Assembly (NCBI RefSeq): GCF_001557535.2
Contig: NZ_CP014306.1
Span: 1,612,001-1,676,000, forward strand
Source: Burkholderia sp. PAMC 26561
Lineage (GTDB): Bacteria; Pseudomonadota; Gammaproteobacteria; Burkholderiales; Burkholderiaceae
DNA length: 64,000 bases
Reading direction: 5' to 3'
This document shows, piece after piece, positions 18,871 to 28,589 of the stretch. The first letter of the stretch is position 1. Each line of letters begins with the position of its first letter. The notes below the pieces were generated by a model. That model saw only the letters and a list, made by a program, of their open reading frames with translations, had not been told where the DNA came from and did not search any database. The translations under genes were made by a program, and so were the position numbers.

Positions 18871-19017
18871 GTCTTGCCGGTCCGATGGCAAGCGCGATAG
18901 CCACCTATCTCGAGGGTCACCCTTGGATGCCGAGTCGCTCGCCAGCAGTGAACGGACGGGCGATTCATCCGCCGGCGTCTGAACGTTGCCTTCTCACATT
19001 CGCGGTCGTCAGTATGC

Positions 19018-19464
19018 TTGTCGCGCTACATCGTCATAACTCGGTCCTCGCCAGTAGATTTGGCAAAGCAAGCGAGCCTTGTAGCCGCTTTTGTATTACG
19101 CGACGACCGCATTATTGAAAGTGTTGCTCCCTCTGAGTATCTACCTAAACTTGAAGAGGAAAACTCAACAACACCACCGATTGCTGCAGAACGACTGGAC
19201 AAATACCTGCGCTCCCATTTCCTCAAACCAGCGCTGCCGCGCGGCGACTCGTTTGAAGGTTTCGCGCCGAACAGGCAGCGCCGACTTCTGGAGTTGATTG
19301 ACAGGCAATGGGGAAACGGGCGTACCTCTGGGGAAGCTCTCGAAGATGACGCTTACGAATCGGACGAGCCGACACTCGAGGCTCATTTGACTATCGCCGC
19401 CGGCTCAGGCTTCACTAGTCCGCACAGCTTAATGCGGGTTTGCCAGATTTCGGCTGCCCCGTAA
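19018..19464 (+). CDS. Hypothetical protein (148 aa)
   Basis: The frame begins at TTG (19018) with no clear ribosome site. The product is soluble and mixed-charge, with RQRRLLELIDRQWGNGRTSG and an acidic C-terminal part. Composition looks protein-like but I recognise no domain. It precedes the excisionase-type gene by about 100 bases on the same strand. Confidence is limited by the weak start. Confidence 0.4.
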   Translation: MSRYIVITRSSPVDLAKQASLVAAFVLRDDRIIESVAPSEYLPKLEEENSTTPPIAAERLDKYLRSHFLKPALPRGDSFEGFAPNRQRRLLELIDRQWGNGRTSGEALEDDAYESDEPTLEAHLTIAAGSGFTSPHSLMRVCQISAAP

Positions 19465-19560
19465 TTCCACGTTCGACAGTCTCCCGCTTTGACATTCGAG
19501 ACCTTGGTTTCTTCGTTTTGCAGCACAATGGACGCTGACTCTAGGGTTTGGAGAAGTGCA

Positions 19561-19851
19561 ATGCCAACTGATTTCGATGCCTCCGGCCCTTTGGTTCCGG
19601 ATGACCGGACGTTGTCCGTCGACGACGTCGCCAAAATTTTAAACGTCTCTCGTCCATATGTCGTCGCGCTGGCGGACTCGGGCCAGCTAGGCGTAGTGGT
19701 GAGAACAGAAGACGGGAAACGACGAATCCGGGCTGCGGCGGTAGAAGCTTATCGCACCGAGCGAATCACTAGAAGTCGCGATTCACTGGATGAGTTAGCT
19801 GCAATCTCCCAAGGAGCCGGCCTCTACAACGCCGACAGGCGCGGGAGTTGA
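19561..19851 (+). CDS. Excisionase-type (HTH_17) DNA-binding protein, copy 2
   Basis: The 96-residue protein starts at an ATG with GGAG seven bases upstream. The core LSVDDVAKILNVSRPYVVAL is a MerR/excisionase-type helix-turn-helix with the wing segment EDGKRRIRAAAVEAYR. It ends with DELAAISQGAGLYNADRR, also present in copy 1 (10469-10743). Proteins of this form commonly act as antitoxin and autorepressor in pairs with a PIN-domain toxin encoded immediately downstream. Here the downstream frame is only 35 codons long and looks like a toxin stump (19853-19960), so this copy may be an orphan antitoxin. Confidence 0.75.
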   Translation: MPTDFDASGPLVPDDRTLSVDDVAKILNVSRPYVVALADSGQLGVVVRTEDGKRRIRAAAVEAYRTERITRSRDSLDELAAISQGAGLYNADRRGS

Positions 19852-19852
19852 A

Positions 19853-19960
19853 ATGCCAGATTCCAGTGACATAGGTTGTTTTGCTTTCAAGCTTGATGCA
19901 AAGAACCTATTCCAACGCGTGACAGCGGGGGTTTTTAAGCATGCTGGATTGGACTGCTAA
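19853..19960 (+). pseudogene. Possible stump of a PIN-domain toxin
   Basis: This 35-codon frame starts one base after the antitoxin-like stop and reads MPDSSDIGCFAFKLDAKNLF, then about 15 more residues to TAA. The FKLDAKNLF segment resembles the first strand of PIN nucleases (VVLDANVLF), with the first catalytic Asp in place. Spacing and order fit an antitoxin-toxin operon. The match is short, so this is tentative. Confidence 0.35.
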
Positions 19961-20284
19961 ATTTCGCCGCGAGACGCTGCGGCTTTGCACAGGGGTGACA
20001 TCCGAACGCGACCAAACACAGCAGAATTGGACAATTTCCTCTCTGAAGCCTGCGCAATCGCAGTTTTGCATGGGCTCTGGCTGAGCTTCTAAATAGACGT
20101 AGAGGGTGTCCGGAGACTTCGCGTCGAAGCGATACAGGCGAGAGACTCTCAGTCTAAGGCCGGTGAGAAAACACGCGGCTGTCGATACTCGCGGCCAGTC
20201 GTGCTGACGCGTGGCCCATGCTGTGCCGGCACCTCTGGATTCGACTTTAATGCCGGCCACACATTGGTTAAACCGAAACTTCAA
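19907..20284 (-). CDS. Hypothetical protein, start unclear
   Basis: This minus-strand frame is open further upstream than 20284, back to a TAA near 20416, and the extra part also looks protein-like (KIKIKTGQGALYLEIHACDV). No ATG is present, so the start is unsure: TTG at 20284, or an upstream rare start overlapping the stop of the DUF3562-like gene. Features are LYVYLEAQPEP and several Cys residues (CDCAGF, FCC). No family recognised. It could be the second gene of a two-gene unit with 20397-20594. Confidence 0.3.
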   Translation of the reverse strand: MKFRFNQCVAGIKVESRGAGTAWATRQHDWPRVSTAACFLTGLRLRVSRLYRFDAKSPDTLYVYLEAQPEPMQNCDCAGFREEIVQFCCVWSRSDVTPVQSRSVSRRNLAVQSSMLKNPRCHALE

Positions 20285-20396
20285 CAGCGAAACTTGATGA
20301 GAATCACTTACATCGCACGCGTGAATTTCGAGATATAACGCACCCTGCCCCGTTTTAATCTTTATCTTGTGCGCGGCGTTTTTCAGTGTTGAGAAG

Positions 20397-20594
20397 TCAA
20401 TGCAGTTGCGCCTCTTTTAGCCTGGAGCGAACGCGCTTAGCAGCGAAGAGCGGCACAAAGTCGTGGACAATCGCACCCTCGGCAAATTCTGCAAGCGCGT
20501 CCGCATACAACTTTCCAACGACCTCTGGCGGTGTGTTTGTCTCAGATGCGATTGAGCAAATGAGTTCGTTGTTGTCCGAGATAGTGGTCGTCAC
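20397..20594 (-). CDS. DUF3562-like small protein
   Basis: A 65-residue protein, ICSIASETNTPPEVVGKLYA followed by DFVPLFAAKRVRSRLKE. This resembles the small DUF3562 group of Burkholderiales, a helical domain with the pattern AEETGTP-V-LY near the start and AARRV near the end. Function is unknown. It starts with ATG inside a run of Thr codons. A hypothetical frame follows directly downstream on the same strand. Confidence 0.6.
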   Translation of the reverse strand: MTTTISDNNELICSIASETNTPPEVVGKLYADALAEFAEGAIVHDFVPLFAAKRVRSRLKEAQLH

Positions 20595-20986
20595 AAAGTC
20601 GCCTCAACTGGGATGCAGAAACGCAGTAAAAGCGAACCAGCCGTGGAAATCCAATCAATCGTGACTATGAAAAAGAAAGCGCGAGAGCGCCCGCCACACG
20701 CACGGCTTCTTTCGCCAACGACTTTGTTCATACAGCTTCACGCGCGCGTTGCATTCCCAATTCGGCGATGCTGCGACCGCTCTGTTGCCAGCACGTTAAA
20801 AGGAGGGGCTGTATCTCGTATTTTCTTCACGACATGATTCGGTTTATCCGCGCGTCACACCCATTCCTCAAAATCTGCAGGAAGGCGAATGCTCTAAAGC
20901 AATTCACTGCGCCGCTGTCATCGCATTGAAAAATTCGTCTTGTAATATTTTTGCAATATAAGGCCCTCAGTCTTTCGGACAGCACT
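20595..20986. other. Intergenic, divergent promoter region
   Basis: About 390 bases between the divergent DUF3562-like gene and the phosphatase/ArsC gene. Short frames only. No gene supported. Confidence 0.4.
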
Positions 20987-21499
20987 ATGCGCGACAAGCT
21001 AAATGTTTTGTTTCTTTGCCGCGCGAATGCCGCGCGCAGCGTCATGGCGGAGGCGCTATTGCGCGAACTTGCCGGCGACCGATTCAACGCTTTCAGTGCG
21101 GGTGTTATGCCTGCGTTGAAAATCCACAGGCTGACTCTCGAGCGACTTAAGTCAACCATCTCGAATCTGGAAGTATTGCGCCCAAAAAGCTGGATAGAGT
21201 TTTCCAGCAAGTCGTCGCCTAGCATGGACGCAATCATTGCATTGAGCGACGAGGCTGTAGGAATAAATGCTCCCGTGTTTCCCGGGGCGCCCATATTTTC
21301 CCAATGGACGTTCCCGGACCCGCTGGTCGACTTCCTGACTGAAGATGCGCAAAAAATAGCATTTGAACAGGTCTACTTGCAGATTCTCCGTCGCATAAGC
21401 GTATTTATTACGCTGCCGCTTCAATCCATGACTGCTCATGAACAAGCGCGTGCGTTGAGTGAACCGCCCGACAGCGATGAAGAGACGCCCTACCGCTAG
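20987..21499 (+). CDS. Low-molecular-weight protein tyrosine phosphatase / ArsC-type arsenate reductase family protein
   Basis: From the ATG at 20987 (MRDKLNVLFL) the protein has 170 residues. The P-loop CRANAARS (C11 to R17 plus Ser) sits right after the first strand, as in LMW-PTPase and thioredoxin-linked arsenate reductases, and VMAEALLRE follows as usual. The family's general-acid Asp is probably in FPDPLVDF. No arsenic resistance genes are nearby, and the lone context with regulators does not favour either role. The C terminus is longer than in classical LMW-PTPs. An upstream in-frame ATG at 20951 is less likely. Confidence 0.8.
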   Translation: MRDKLNVLFLCRANAARSVMAEALLRELAGDRFNAFSAGVMPALKIHRLTLERLKSTISNLEVLRPKSWIEFSSKSSPSMDAIIALSDEAVGINAPVFPGAPIFSQWTFPDPLVDFLTEDAQKIAFEQVYLQILRRISVFITLPLQSMTAHEQARALSEPPDSDEETPYR

Positions 21500-21583
21500 A
21501 CAAGCCGTGCCGCCTAAATACTCGTTATGTACTCAAGAAAGAGTTGGTTCGTCCGTTAAAGCGGATGACCGACTTTGCGATAG

Positions 21584-24451
21584 GTGGAAGTAGTGAAGCA
21601 TACAGATGCTCCCGCGACAAGCGCGGTAGATGCCGGACCGAACAAGAAACCAAGCCTGGGGAGGTACAAAAGTGCTTTGCCCCGCAAGATGGGCGCAGTG
21701 ACTCTTATCGCCGTTATTTTTATCCTCTCAGCGATTGCCCTGAATACCGTCTTGGCCATACAGCAGACGCGCGAGGAGACCAACGTTCTCGCTGCTGTAC
21801 AAGCATCGAGCGACGTGAAACACAATCTGGATGAGCTTCAACAGCTCCTTTTGGATGAACATTCTGAGCTGTATACCAACATAGGGACCATACCGTTTTA
21901 TGAACGAGCACCCTATGTTTTTCCGCTCAATCAAATAGTTGAATTGAAGGAAAACGCACGTGTTGCGTGCAACGGTCGTGTTGGATGTGTTTTTCGCCTA
22001 GACGAACTTGACCGCATGGTGCATCAGTTGTCGCAGCGCAGCACGGCCATTGCGAAAGCCGTGGCGCAACGGCCCGCAAGCGTGAAGCTGAACGACACCG
22101 GTCTGGCCGAGCTCGATGCCTTCTTCTATAGTGTATTAGCAAAACTTATTGAAATCCGCGTTGATAATGATGCCGTAGCTGAAAAAGCGGTGACACATAC
22201 GTCCTTAGATAGTCAACGAACGTCCAATATCCTCCTTGGTTCCGCGCTTTCCGCAGGTCTGATTCTTTTAGCGTTGCTCTTTCGGCTCGCACACAGCTCG
22301 CGCCGGCTCCGGGATGCGCTTCTAATTGCCGACAACGCTCGCCACGAACTCTTTCGCTCGAAGCAGACGCTTGAGTACGTTCTTGACCATATTCCGCAAG
22401 GTATAGCGTGGAAGGATTCGCAGCACCGCTACGGAGGAGGCAACGAAGTATTCGCACGTGACGCGGGACTCAAGTCGCGCACGGACTTGGCCGGCTTGAC
22501 GGACGAGGACTTGCACTGGGGAAGTGACCCGGGTGTCGTCCAAGCAGAAGACTCGATGGTTATGGCAGGATTGCTTGCTATAAAGCACCGCGAGCGTGAA
22601 ACGACGGCGGTGGATGGTTCGCAAGAATGGATTTCGGAGACGAAATTGCCGTTGCTTGACCCGGACGGCGTTGTCGTCGGTGTGCTGACAGCGTATGAAA
22701 ACATCACGGCACGTCGTGGGGCCGAACTGACGCTCCGCCTTCAGGGCCGAGCCCTTGACGCGAGCGTGAATGGCATTCTTATCACCGAGCCACAAGCCGG
22801 TTCGCACGTGGTCCTTTACGCTAATGCGGCATTTGAACGGATAACTGGCTACAGAAACGACGAAGTCGTCGGGAAAGGATGCGACGAACTGTTTGGCATT
22901 GCTGGTGAGCCGGAGAAATGGGGACCGGTGAAGGCCGCGCTAGATGGTAAAACGGAGGCCAACGTCACTCTGTTATGCAACAATAAAACGGGTAATAAAT
23001 TCTGGAACAACATCTTGGTTGCACCCGTTCGAGATGTGACCGGGGACGTGACCCACCATGTTGGGGTGATGAGCGACGTCTCCGCGCTTGTCAATTACCA
23101 GTCCGAACTTCAATACCAAGCTAGATACGATGCGCTTACCGGCTTGCCGAATCGGGCCGCGCTCGACGAACGCTTGCACGATGCGATTGCACGGGCTGGC
23201 GAATCCGGCACGGAGGTCTCGGTTCTATTTCTGGACCTAGACCGCTTCAAGGAGGTCAACGACTCGCTTGGACACCGCGTCGGCGATGCGCTGCTAGCGC
23301 AAATGGCCAAGCGTCTTGTTCAAGTCGTTGGGGAATCTGACCTCGTTGCACGTTACGGCGGCGACGAGTTCATGGTCGTTGCGGAGCATTCCGATGCGCT
23401 GCAGCTTGTACCAATGGTCAAGAGAATAATCGCTTCGATGACGGAGCCTCTCCTTGTGGCGCAGCAAGATTTGTACGTTGAGGTCAGCGTCGGCGTCAGC
23501 ACCTTCCCACACGACGGCATCGATGCGGACACCCTCATTCGGAATGCAGATGCCGCCATGTATTTGGCCAAAGACAACGGTCGGAATGGTTACCAATATT
23601 ATCGTCCTGAGCTCAACAGGGCCGCCGCCGACAAGCTTAAGCTTTCTACGAAGCTTCGCCGAGCGGTAAAAACAGGTTCGTTAGGCGTCGCTTATCAGCC
23701 TCAGATTGATATGGCGACCGGGCGACTTTGCGGTGCTGAGGCGCTTGCACGGTGGACGGATGACGAGCTGGGTGCTATCTCACCGGCGGTGTTCATCCCC
23801 CTTGCCGAAGAGAGCGGCCTTATCATTCAAATCGGAGAATGGGTGCTTCACGCGGCCTGTGCGCAGGCCCGAGCATGGCTCAACGTAGGCGTGGATTGCG
23901 TTCGGATGTCAGTGAACGTTTCGCCGGTTCAAATGGAGCGTTCTAACCTGGTTGAAACGGTGCGAAACGCACTCGATGTAACCGGGCTACCCGCGACAAT
24001 GCTTGAGCTCGAAGTTACCGAAGGTGCGCTGATGCGTAATGTCGACGACGTAGCGCGCACGCTGCGTGAATTGCGAGCGCTCGGCATTCGAATCGCCATC
24101 GACGATTTTGGTACCGGTTATTCGAGCCTGAGCTATCTGAAGCGATTCAGCGTGGACCGACTCAAAATTGATAAAGCCTTTGTTCAGGAAATCGGAAGCG
24201 ATGCGGAATATGAAGCGCTGACATTGGCCGTGATTGCGATGGCCGGTGCGCTCAACTTCGACATCATTGCGGAGGGCGTGGAAACCGAGGCGCAGCGCGA
24301 CTTCCTTGTCGCCCACGGGTGCGCTCGTGGGCAAGGATTTCTTTTCAGCGCACCAATCACGGACTCGAACTTCGAGAGCTTTGCGCATGAAAAACGGTTG
24401 ATTGCGCGAGGTAAGATGACCACGCAGCCATCGACTACGGCCTTGGCCTGA
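21584..24451 (+). CDS. Membrane sensor c-di-GMP enzyme: two PAS domains, GGDEF and EAL
   Basis: 955 residues from a GTG at 21584; a GTG nine bases later, behind GGTGG, is an equal candidate. TM1 lies near 37-60 and TM2 near 215-235, with a helical periplasmic part between. Two PAS domains follow (YVLDHIPQGIAWKDSQHRY and ASVNGILITEP...FERITGYRNDEVVG). GGDEF is intact at about 592-596 with LFLDLDRFKEVNDSLGH before it. The EAL domain is intact: EAL at about 719-721, then SVNVSP and IDDFGTGYSSLSYLK. Both active sites appear complete, so it can in principle make and break cyclic di-GMP, controlling motility versus attachment. A methyl-accepting receptor lies 500 bases downstream. Confidence 0.93.
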   Translation: MEVVKHTDAPATSAVDAGPNKKPSLGRYKSALPRKMGAVTLIAVIFILSAIALNTVLAIQQTREETNVLAAVQASSDVKHNLDELQQLLLDEHSELYTNIGTIPFYERAPYVFPLNQIVELKENARVACNGRVGCVFRLDELDRMVHQLSQRSTAIAKAVAQRPASVKLNDTGLAELDAFFYSVLAKLIEIRVDNDAVAEKAVTHTSLDSQRTSNILLGSALSAGLILLALLFRLAHSSRRLRDALLIADNARHELFRSKQTLEYVLDHIPQGIAWKDSQHRYGGGNEVFARDAGLKSRTDLAGLTDEDLHWGSDPGVVQAEDSMVMAGLLAIKHRERETTAVDGSQEWISETKLPLLDPDGVVVGVLTAYENITARRGAELTLRLQGRALDASVNGILITEPQAGSHVVLYANAAFERITGYRNDEVVGKGCDELFGIAGEPEKWGPVKAALDGKTEANVTLLCNNKTGNKFWNNILVAPVRDVTGDVTHHVGVMSDVSALVNYQSELQYQARYDALTGLPNRAALDERLHDAIARAGESGTEVSVLFLDLDRFKEVNDSLGHRVGDALLAQMAKRLVQVVGESDLVARYGGDEFMVVAEHSDALQLVPMVKRIIASMTEPLLVAQQDLYVEVSVGVSTFPHDGIDADTLIRNADAAMYLAKDNGRNGYQYYRPELNRAAADKLKLSTKLRRAVKTGSLGVAYQPQIDMATGRLCGAEALARWTDDELGAISPAVFIPLAEESGLIIQIGEWVLHAACAQARAWLNVGVDCVRMSVNVSPVQMERSNLVETVRNALDVTGLPATMLELEVTEGALMRNVDDVARTLRELRALGIRIAIDDFGTGYSSLSYLKRFSVDRLKIDKAFVQEIGSDAEYEALTLAVIAMAGALNFDIIAEGVETEAQRDFLVAHGCARGQGFLFSAPITDSNFESFAHEKRLIARGKMTTQPSTTALA

Positions 24452-24776
24452 GCTTTTTTGCGCGTTGGTACCAAACATCCATATCTCGAAGCACGGTGAT
24501 GTAGTCACCAATGTCTTCACTGGAAACCAATTGTGAAGCTGCCGCATTTGTCTCGTCCCACAGCCGCCCAAATTTCGCAAGTGCAACTGAGACGGGGATG
24601 TTTTCCGCCGATATGAGGATGAAATCAACGCGAAGTTCATGAGGTGTTCTGTTTTTCACAAATGCTCTTGGTAGTTTGTTTGGATAGAACTGCGCTCGAA
24701 CGCATCCATTGAACAGGTCCGGCCGGTTTTTCGATGGAAGGTGCGACTTGAAACTGGCGCATAAACGCCCCACCAA
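24435..24776 (-). CDS. Hypothetical protein (113 aa)
   Basis: The convergent minus-strand frame overlaps the last 17 bases of the GGDEF-EAL gene. The C-terminal half is protein-like (LRVDFILISAENIPVSVALA, then FGRLWDETNAAASQL and ITVLRDMDVWYQRA). No family recognised. The start is uncertain because the N-terminal 30 residues are less convincing. Confidence 0.4.
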   Translation of the reverse strand: MVGRLCASFKSHLPSKNRPDLFNGCVRAQFYPNKLPRAFVKNRTPHELRVDFILISAENIPVSVALAKFGRLWDETNAAASQLVSSEDIGDYITVLRDMDVWYQRAKKLRPRP

Positions 24777-24957
24777 ATTCTGCCACAGCGGTGCACATTA
24801 GTGCCGCGCTTCGTCACAAAAGCTTCATTAAACATGCACTGAATAGCGCCGTTATCAGGTGCAAACGGTGCGGATAATTCGTTCCTCACCGACCCTACGG
24901 GCGCGGCCTGCAGATATGAAATCAGGTCGCCGAGCAGAGCCATTATCCTGGAATCAA

Positions 24958-26505
24958 ATGCGCACATTTACGGTCAAAGCCCGCTTATCAGTCATTACTT
25001 TCGCGGTTGCAGGCGTTCTCATTGCGGTCGGCGGCGTTGGACTGTTCGGCGTTGCCCAAAGCAACGAAGCACTGCAGGATATCTATGAAGGACGAGCGAA
25101 AGCGCTTCAAAATATCTCGACCATCGACGAACTGGTTTCGGAAACGCATTTTGCCGTAAGCGATGCAGTGCTGGACCCTTCAGCGCAAAAGACTGAGGCA
25201 GTGGCACAAGCCACGAGTCAGCACGTCGGACGAATCGACGTGCTGCTTGCGGAATACTTGCGCAAGCCGTCTGACAGCTCCGAGCAGAAGCTTGCCGCTC
25301 GCTTCTCCTCCGACTGGCGTTCATTGCGCGATAAGGGGTTCGCGCCGACGACAAAGCTATTGCAAGCAAACAATCTCTCTGAGGCACAGTGGATTGTGAC
25401 GCAACAGATTGAGCCAACAGCCAAGTTGGTAAAAGCTGAAGGTTCCGACCTACGGCAGCTCCAGCTCGTGGCGGCTCAACAGGAGTATGAGCACGCCAGA
25501 AACGTGAGCAAACTGGTTCAATGGTTCGTCGTCGGGTGCATAGCAGTAGGTGTTGGGCTGGTTGGTTTGCTTTGTGCGTCAATGGTTCGCGTCTTGTTTG
25601 CGCAGCTCGGCGGGGAACCGTCGACAGCAACTGCCGTCGCGCATCGGGTCGCTGGTGGAGATTTGTCGGTTGTTTTTGCCGTCAAGCCAAACGATACCTC
25701 AAGCATGATGCATGCATTGAGCTTGATGCAAAGACGGCTCGCGTCGATGGTAGGTGGAATTCAGGATGCGGCTGACACCATCGCGAGCACAACGTCCCAC
25801 ATCACAGCGGGCAATACCGCGTTGTCCAGTCGGACGGAAGAACACGCGGCGAGCATCGAGCAAACTTCAGCCAGCATGGAGCAGCTTGCGTCGACCGTGA
25901 AAGCAAACGCCGACCATGCTGAGCAAGCACGGGTCCTCGCGATGTCTGCCACGGATAAGGCGCGAGACGGCGACCGGGCGGTCTCAGACGCAGTTCAGCG
26001 AATGGGCAGTCTCGCTAAGCGCTCCGTGCAGATTCGTGAGATTACATCGGTCATTGAAGGTATTGCGTTTCAGACCAATCTTCTTGCCTTAAACGCAGCG
26101 GTCGAAGCCGCGCGCGCTGGTGAACAAGGGCGGGGCTTCGCCGTGGTCGCGCAAGAGGTAAGGGCTTTGGCCGGGCGCAGTTCAAATGCCGCAAAGGAAA
26201 TCGCCACGTTGATAAACGATGTCACGAGCGAAGTTGACTCGAGCGGCGCGACCGTCCAATTGGCCGGCCGGACTATCGTCGAACTTCTTAGCTCGGTCAC
26301 CGGCGTGGCTGGATTGGTCGACGCCATCGCCATAGCATCGCGCGAACAAAGCGTTGGTATCGACCAGATAAACGCTGCGGTGATTACGATGGACCGCATG
26401 ACCCAACAGAACGCGTCGCTCGTTCAGGACGGGGCGACGACCGCGACCGAACTCGACGCACAAACCGAGCAACTGCGAAGCGCGGTGCAGATGTTCACGG
26501 TGTGA
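24958..26505 (+). CDS. Methyl-accepting chemotaxis protein
   Basis: Starting at the ATG at 24958 ([15 protein letters not shown]), 515 residues. TM1 is [20 protein letters not shown], followed by a periplasmic four-helix-bundle sensor of about 150 residues, then TM2 ([19 protein letters not shown]) and a HAMP linker. The signalling domain contains the hallmark hairpin tip ([20 protein letters not shown], then [19 protein letters not shown]). It should form trimers of dimers with CheA/CheW and feed the flagellar motor. No che genes are nearby. There is no C-terminal CheR-docking pentapeptide; the protein ends QMFTV. An earlier in-frame start at 24859 or 24916 is possible. Confidence 0.93.
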   Translation: MRTFTVKARLSVITFAVAGVLIAVGGVGLFGVAQSNEALQDIYEGRAKALQNISTIDELVSETHFAVSDAVLDPSAQKTEAVAQATSQHVGRIDVLLAEYLRKPSDSSEQKLAARFSSDWRSLRDKGFAPTTKLLQANNLSEAQWIVTQQIEPTAKLVKAEGSDLRQLQLVAAQQEYEHARNVSKLVQWFVVGCIAVGVGLVGLLCASMVRVLFAQLGGEPSTATAVAHRVAGGDLSVVFAVKPNDTSSMMHALSLMQRRLASMVGGIQDAADTIASTTSHITAGNTALSSRTEEHAASIEQTSASMEQLASTVKANADHAEQARVLAMSATDKARDGDRAVSDAVQRMGSLAKRSVQIREITSVIEGIAFQTNLLALNAAVEAARAGEQGRGFAVVAQEVRALAGRSSNAAKEIATLINDVTSEVDSSGATVQLAGRTIVELLSSVTGVAGLVDAIAIASREQSVGIDQINAAVITMDRMTQQNASLVQDGATTATELDAQTEQLRSAVQMFTV

Positions 26506-26554
26506 GAAGCAGCGAATCGCTTTTAAAGACGCACCATTTCGTCAGGCCGAAGGC

Positions 26555-27187
26555 TTACCTTTTCGCCGAGGTCTTTGGATTTTTGACTTTTGGTGCTGCG
26601 ATAAATCCGGGAAGAACGAGGGCATCTGGGCTTTGAGCAAGATGAATGCCCTGAGCAACTGCCGCGTTGAGCTGAGATGGTGTCGTCCAAAGACGCACTC
26701 GCGTTCGAAAGAAATCCGCCCACTGGAATTCGGCGAACGGCTCCGGTGTCTTGTTGTAGCCGCCACCATTGCGCACGAACGCCGAGAGACTGCGATAGGG
26801 GTCGTCTATCAGTTCGGACACCTCTTTCGGAATCGCCGCGACACCGTGAAGAATGCCATGCTCATCGTAGGGATGCACCCAACGCTTACCAGCCATTTGA
26901 AGCCAGAATGCATCCCCCTCAAACTTCGATAGGTCAGCCATCACTTCGACATACGCATAATCGATTTTCGCATCGGACAGCGCGCGTGCGAGGTGATGAT
27001 GGTCGGTCGCAAAGTGTGCCCCGTCCGGTCCGGCAACGGCGGGAATGGGGACCGCCTTCAAGGCGTCTTTTAGCGCGTTGCCTGATAACGATTCGTAATG
27101 CCTTCGCTTCTCATTCACCTCAAGGAGGCCCGCTGTGATTTGCGTGGGACGGATTTTGCGCAAATCCATTTTGATTGGCTGTGTCAT
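26555..27187 (-). CDS. ParB-like (ParBc_2) nuclease-family protein
   Basis: 210 residues from the ATG at 27187. It starts with DLRKIRPTQITAGLLEVNEK, has the central FATDHHHLARALSD motif characteristic of the ParBc_2 family (PF08857), and continues with WVHPYDEHG. Members are annotated as putative ParB-like nucleases; the paired His/Asp motif is thought to be the active site, but the cellular role is not established. The C terminus is basic (APKVKNPKTSAKR). It stands alone between convergent and divergent neighbours, so this is not a plasmid ParAB partition locus. Confidence 0.82.
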   Translation of the reverse strand: MTQPIKMDLRKIRPTQITAGLLEVNEKRRHYESLSGNALKDALKAVPIPAVAGPDGAHFATDHHHLARALSDAKIDYAYVEVMADLSKFEGDAFWLQMAGKRWVHPYDEHGILHGVAAIPKEVSELIDDPYRSLSAFVRNGGGYNKTPEPFAEFQWADFFRTRVRLWTTPSQLNAAVAQGIHLAQSPDALVLPGFIAAPKVKNPKTSAKR

Positions 27188-27666
27188 AAGGTATTTTACC
27201 ATCGACGGTTTCGTCTATAAATACCGAGCTTTTGAACTGCGCGGAATTTGCTCTACCGTGGCTCTGTCTTCATCCCTCGTCGCGCGTCTGAATCGGCCGC
27301 CGCATCACCTGTTACTTGCCGGTCGGCCAAAGCTCCGGAAAGCGCTGAGCAATCTTTAACGAATCGCGTTAACAAGGACGGGTTTTACATGACCGGAATC
27401 TACCATCTGTGCGTCTCGGCCTGCGCCTGCAAGACGTTCTGACTCGGCGCAGCGACTAAGCGAGTTCAGGTCGTTATGAGAATCAAAAAAAAATAGCAAC
27501 CGCATTGCTATCCGCCGCGCTGGGTCCTCCGCGCATGCCCCACTGGATTTTTTGGCGGCTTGTCCACTGGTCTGCCGCGAAGTCATATCGTTTAGACTCT
27601 TGCCATGGTTTTTTTGAGCGCGGACCATGAAACATAGCGCCTTACGAATCAAGGAAATTTGCTTAT
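27188..27666. other. Intergenic, no supported gene
   Basis: About 480 bases with an A-rich tract near 27485-27497. Frames here are short and unconvincing. Confidence 0.4.
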
Positions 27667-27891
27667 ATGAGTGACGGCTACGATGATTTACGCTACGTGG
27701 ATATTGAATTGGACGGTGTTCGATACGAGGGGCGATTTCGGGTGTCCGGCCGCTCAGTCATCGTCTACTACGAAGCTGAAATCAAATTTGTCGATTTCGG
27801 CATGCACCGGCCGGAGACGGTTGCAAGATGGATGCTTTCCGATTTGGTTCGCCGCCCTCGGTCGGTGAAGAAGCGACCGGTTCGACGTTAA
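27667..27891 (+). CDS. Small hypothetical protein (74 aa)
   Basis: MSDGYDDLRYVDIELDGVRY followed by EGRFRVSGRSVIVYYEAEIK and a basic tail (RRPRSVKKRPVRR). The alternating strand-like pattern suggests a small beta-barrel or SH3-like fold with a basic, possibly nucleic-acid-binding, C terminus. That is inference only. Start ATG, weak ribosome site. Another small gene follows 20 bases later on the same strand. Confidence 0.55.
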   Translation: MSDGYDDLRYVDIELDGVRYEGRFRVSGRSVIVYYEAEIKFVDFGMHRPETVARWMLSDLVRRPRSVKKRPVRR

Positions 27892-27910
27892 GGTAAAAGA
27901 AGCATTTGGT

Positions 27911-28303
27911 ATGACAGGTTTACGCCACGCGTATTCACGGCCACCGGCTTTAAATAGTTTTTGCAGTTCTTGCAAGACGGTCGCAACGTTCATGGAGGAG
28001 TTACCTCCGGCACCTTTTGAAAGAGGACATATGCGGGGCGACGCGTCGAAACGCCAGCGAGCGGTTGAACAGATTGAGCACGAGTTCGCCGGCATGCTGC
28101 TACAACATTGGCACCCTGACATCGCGCGCCAGCGTTTCGAGGTGCTGTGGGACGAGGTCAATGTCGCCGCAATCAAAACGCTCGGTAGCGATGCGGGAAG
28201 TGCATATATCGCCTTGCTGATTCGTATGCAGTATGAATTCGACGAGCAATATCGTGGCGTTCATTGGCTCACGGTGAACTGTACCGGTCACAAAATCAGA
28301 TAG
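27911..28303 (+). CDS. Hypothetical protein (130 aa)
   Basis: The N-terminal 45 residues look less certain; the rest is convincingly helical (AVEQIEHEFAGMLLQHWHPD, then RFEVLWDEVNVAAIKTLG). An in-frame ATG at 28031 or 27992 could be the real start. No family recognised. It shares orientation and spacing with the 74-residue gene before it, and both precede the protease-zinc hydrolase fusion. Confidence 0.45.
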   Translation: MTGLRHAYSRPPALNSFCSSCKTVATFMEELPPAPFERGHMRGDASKRQRAVEQIEHEFAGMLLQHWHPDIARQRFEVLWDEVNVAAIKTLGSDAGSAYIALLIRMQYEFDEQYRGVHWLTVNCTGHKIR

Positions 28304-28589
28304 GCTGGACACGTCTTCGAGCTGTCGTCCAAACGTCCGCAGCACCGAAGTGCCTGGCTTTGCATTGCCGTGAACCCCCGGACCAGCGCGCGCTCAAAAA
28401 ATAGGCAGCCTCTTTTTTTCGATACGGCTCAACGGGTTACCGCACCATTACATTAGTTATCCCCAGCTTCTTGCACGTTATTTGTGGAGAATCATCCCCA
28501 TCGTTTGGGTGCAAAGACTTCAGGACCGCATCGATAAGCTGTCACACAACCATGCGTCAATCTCCTGGTCAACAACGCAGGGGACGACC

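Noticed and set aside
20987..21499. The phosphatase/ArsC gene as part of an arsenic resistance operon.
   Set aside because: No arsR, arsB or acr3 genes are nearby, so only the family can be stated.
26555..27187. The ParB-like protein as part of a plasmid partition system.
   Set aside because: It belongs to the ParBc_2 type with a DHHH motif, has no HTH of partition ParB, and no parA is adjacent.
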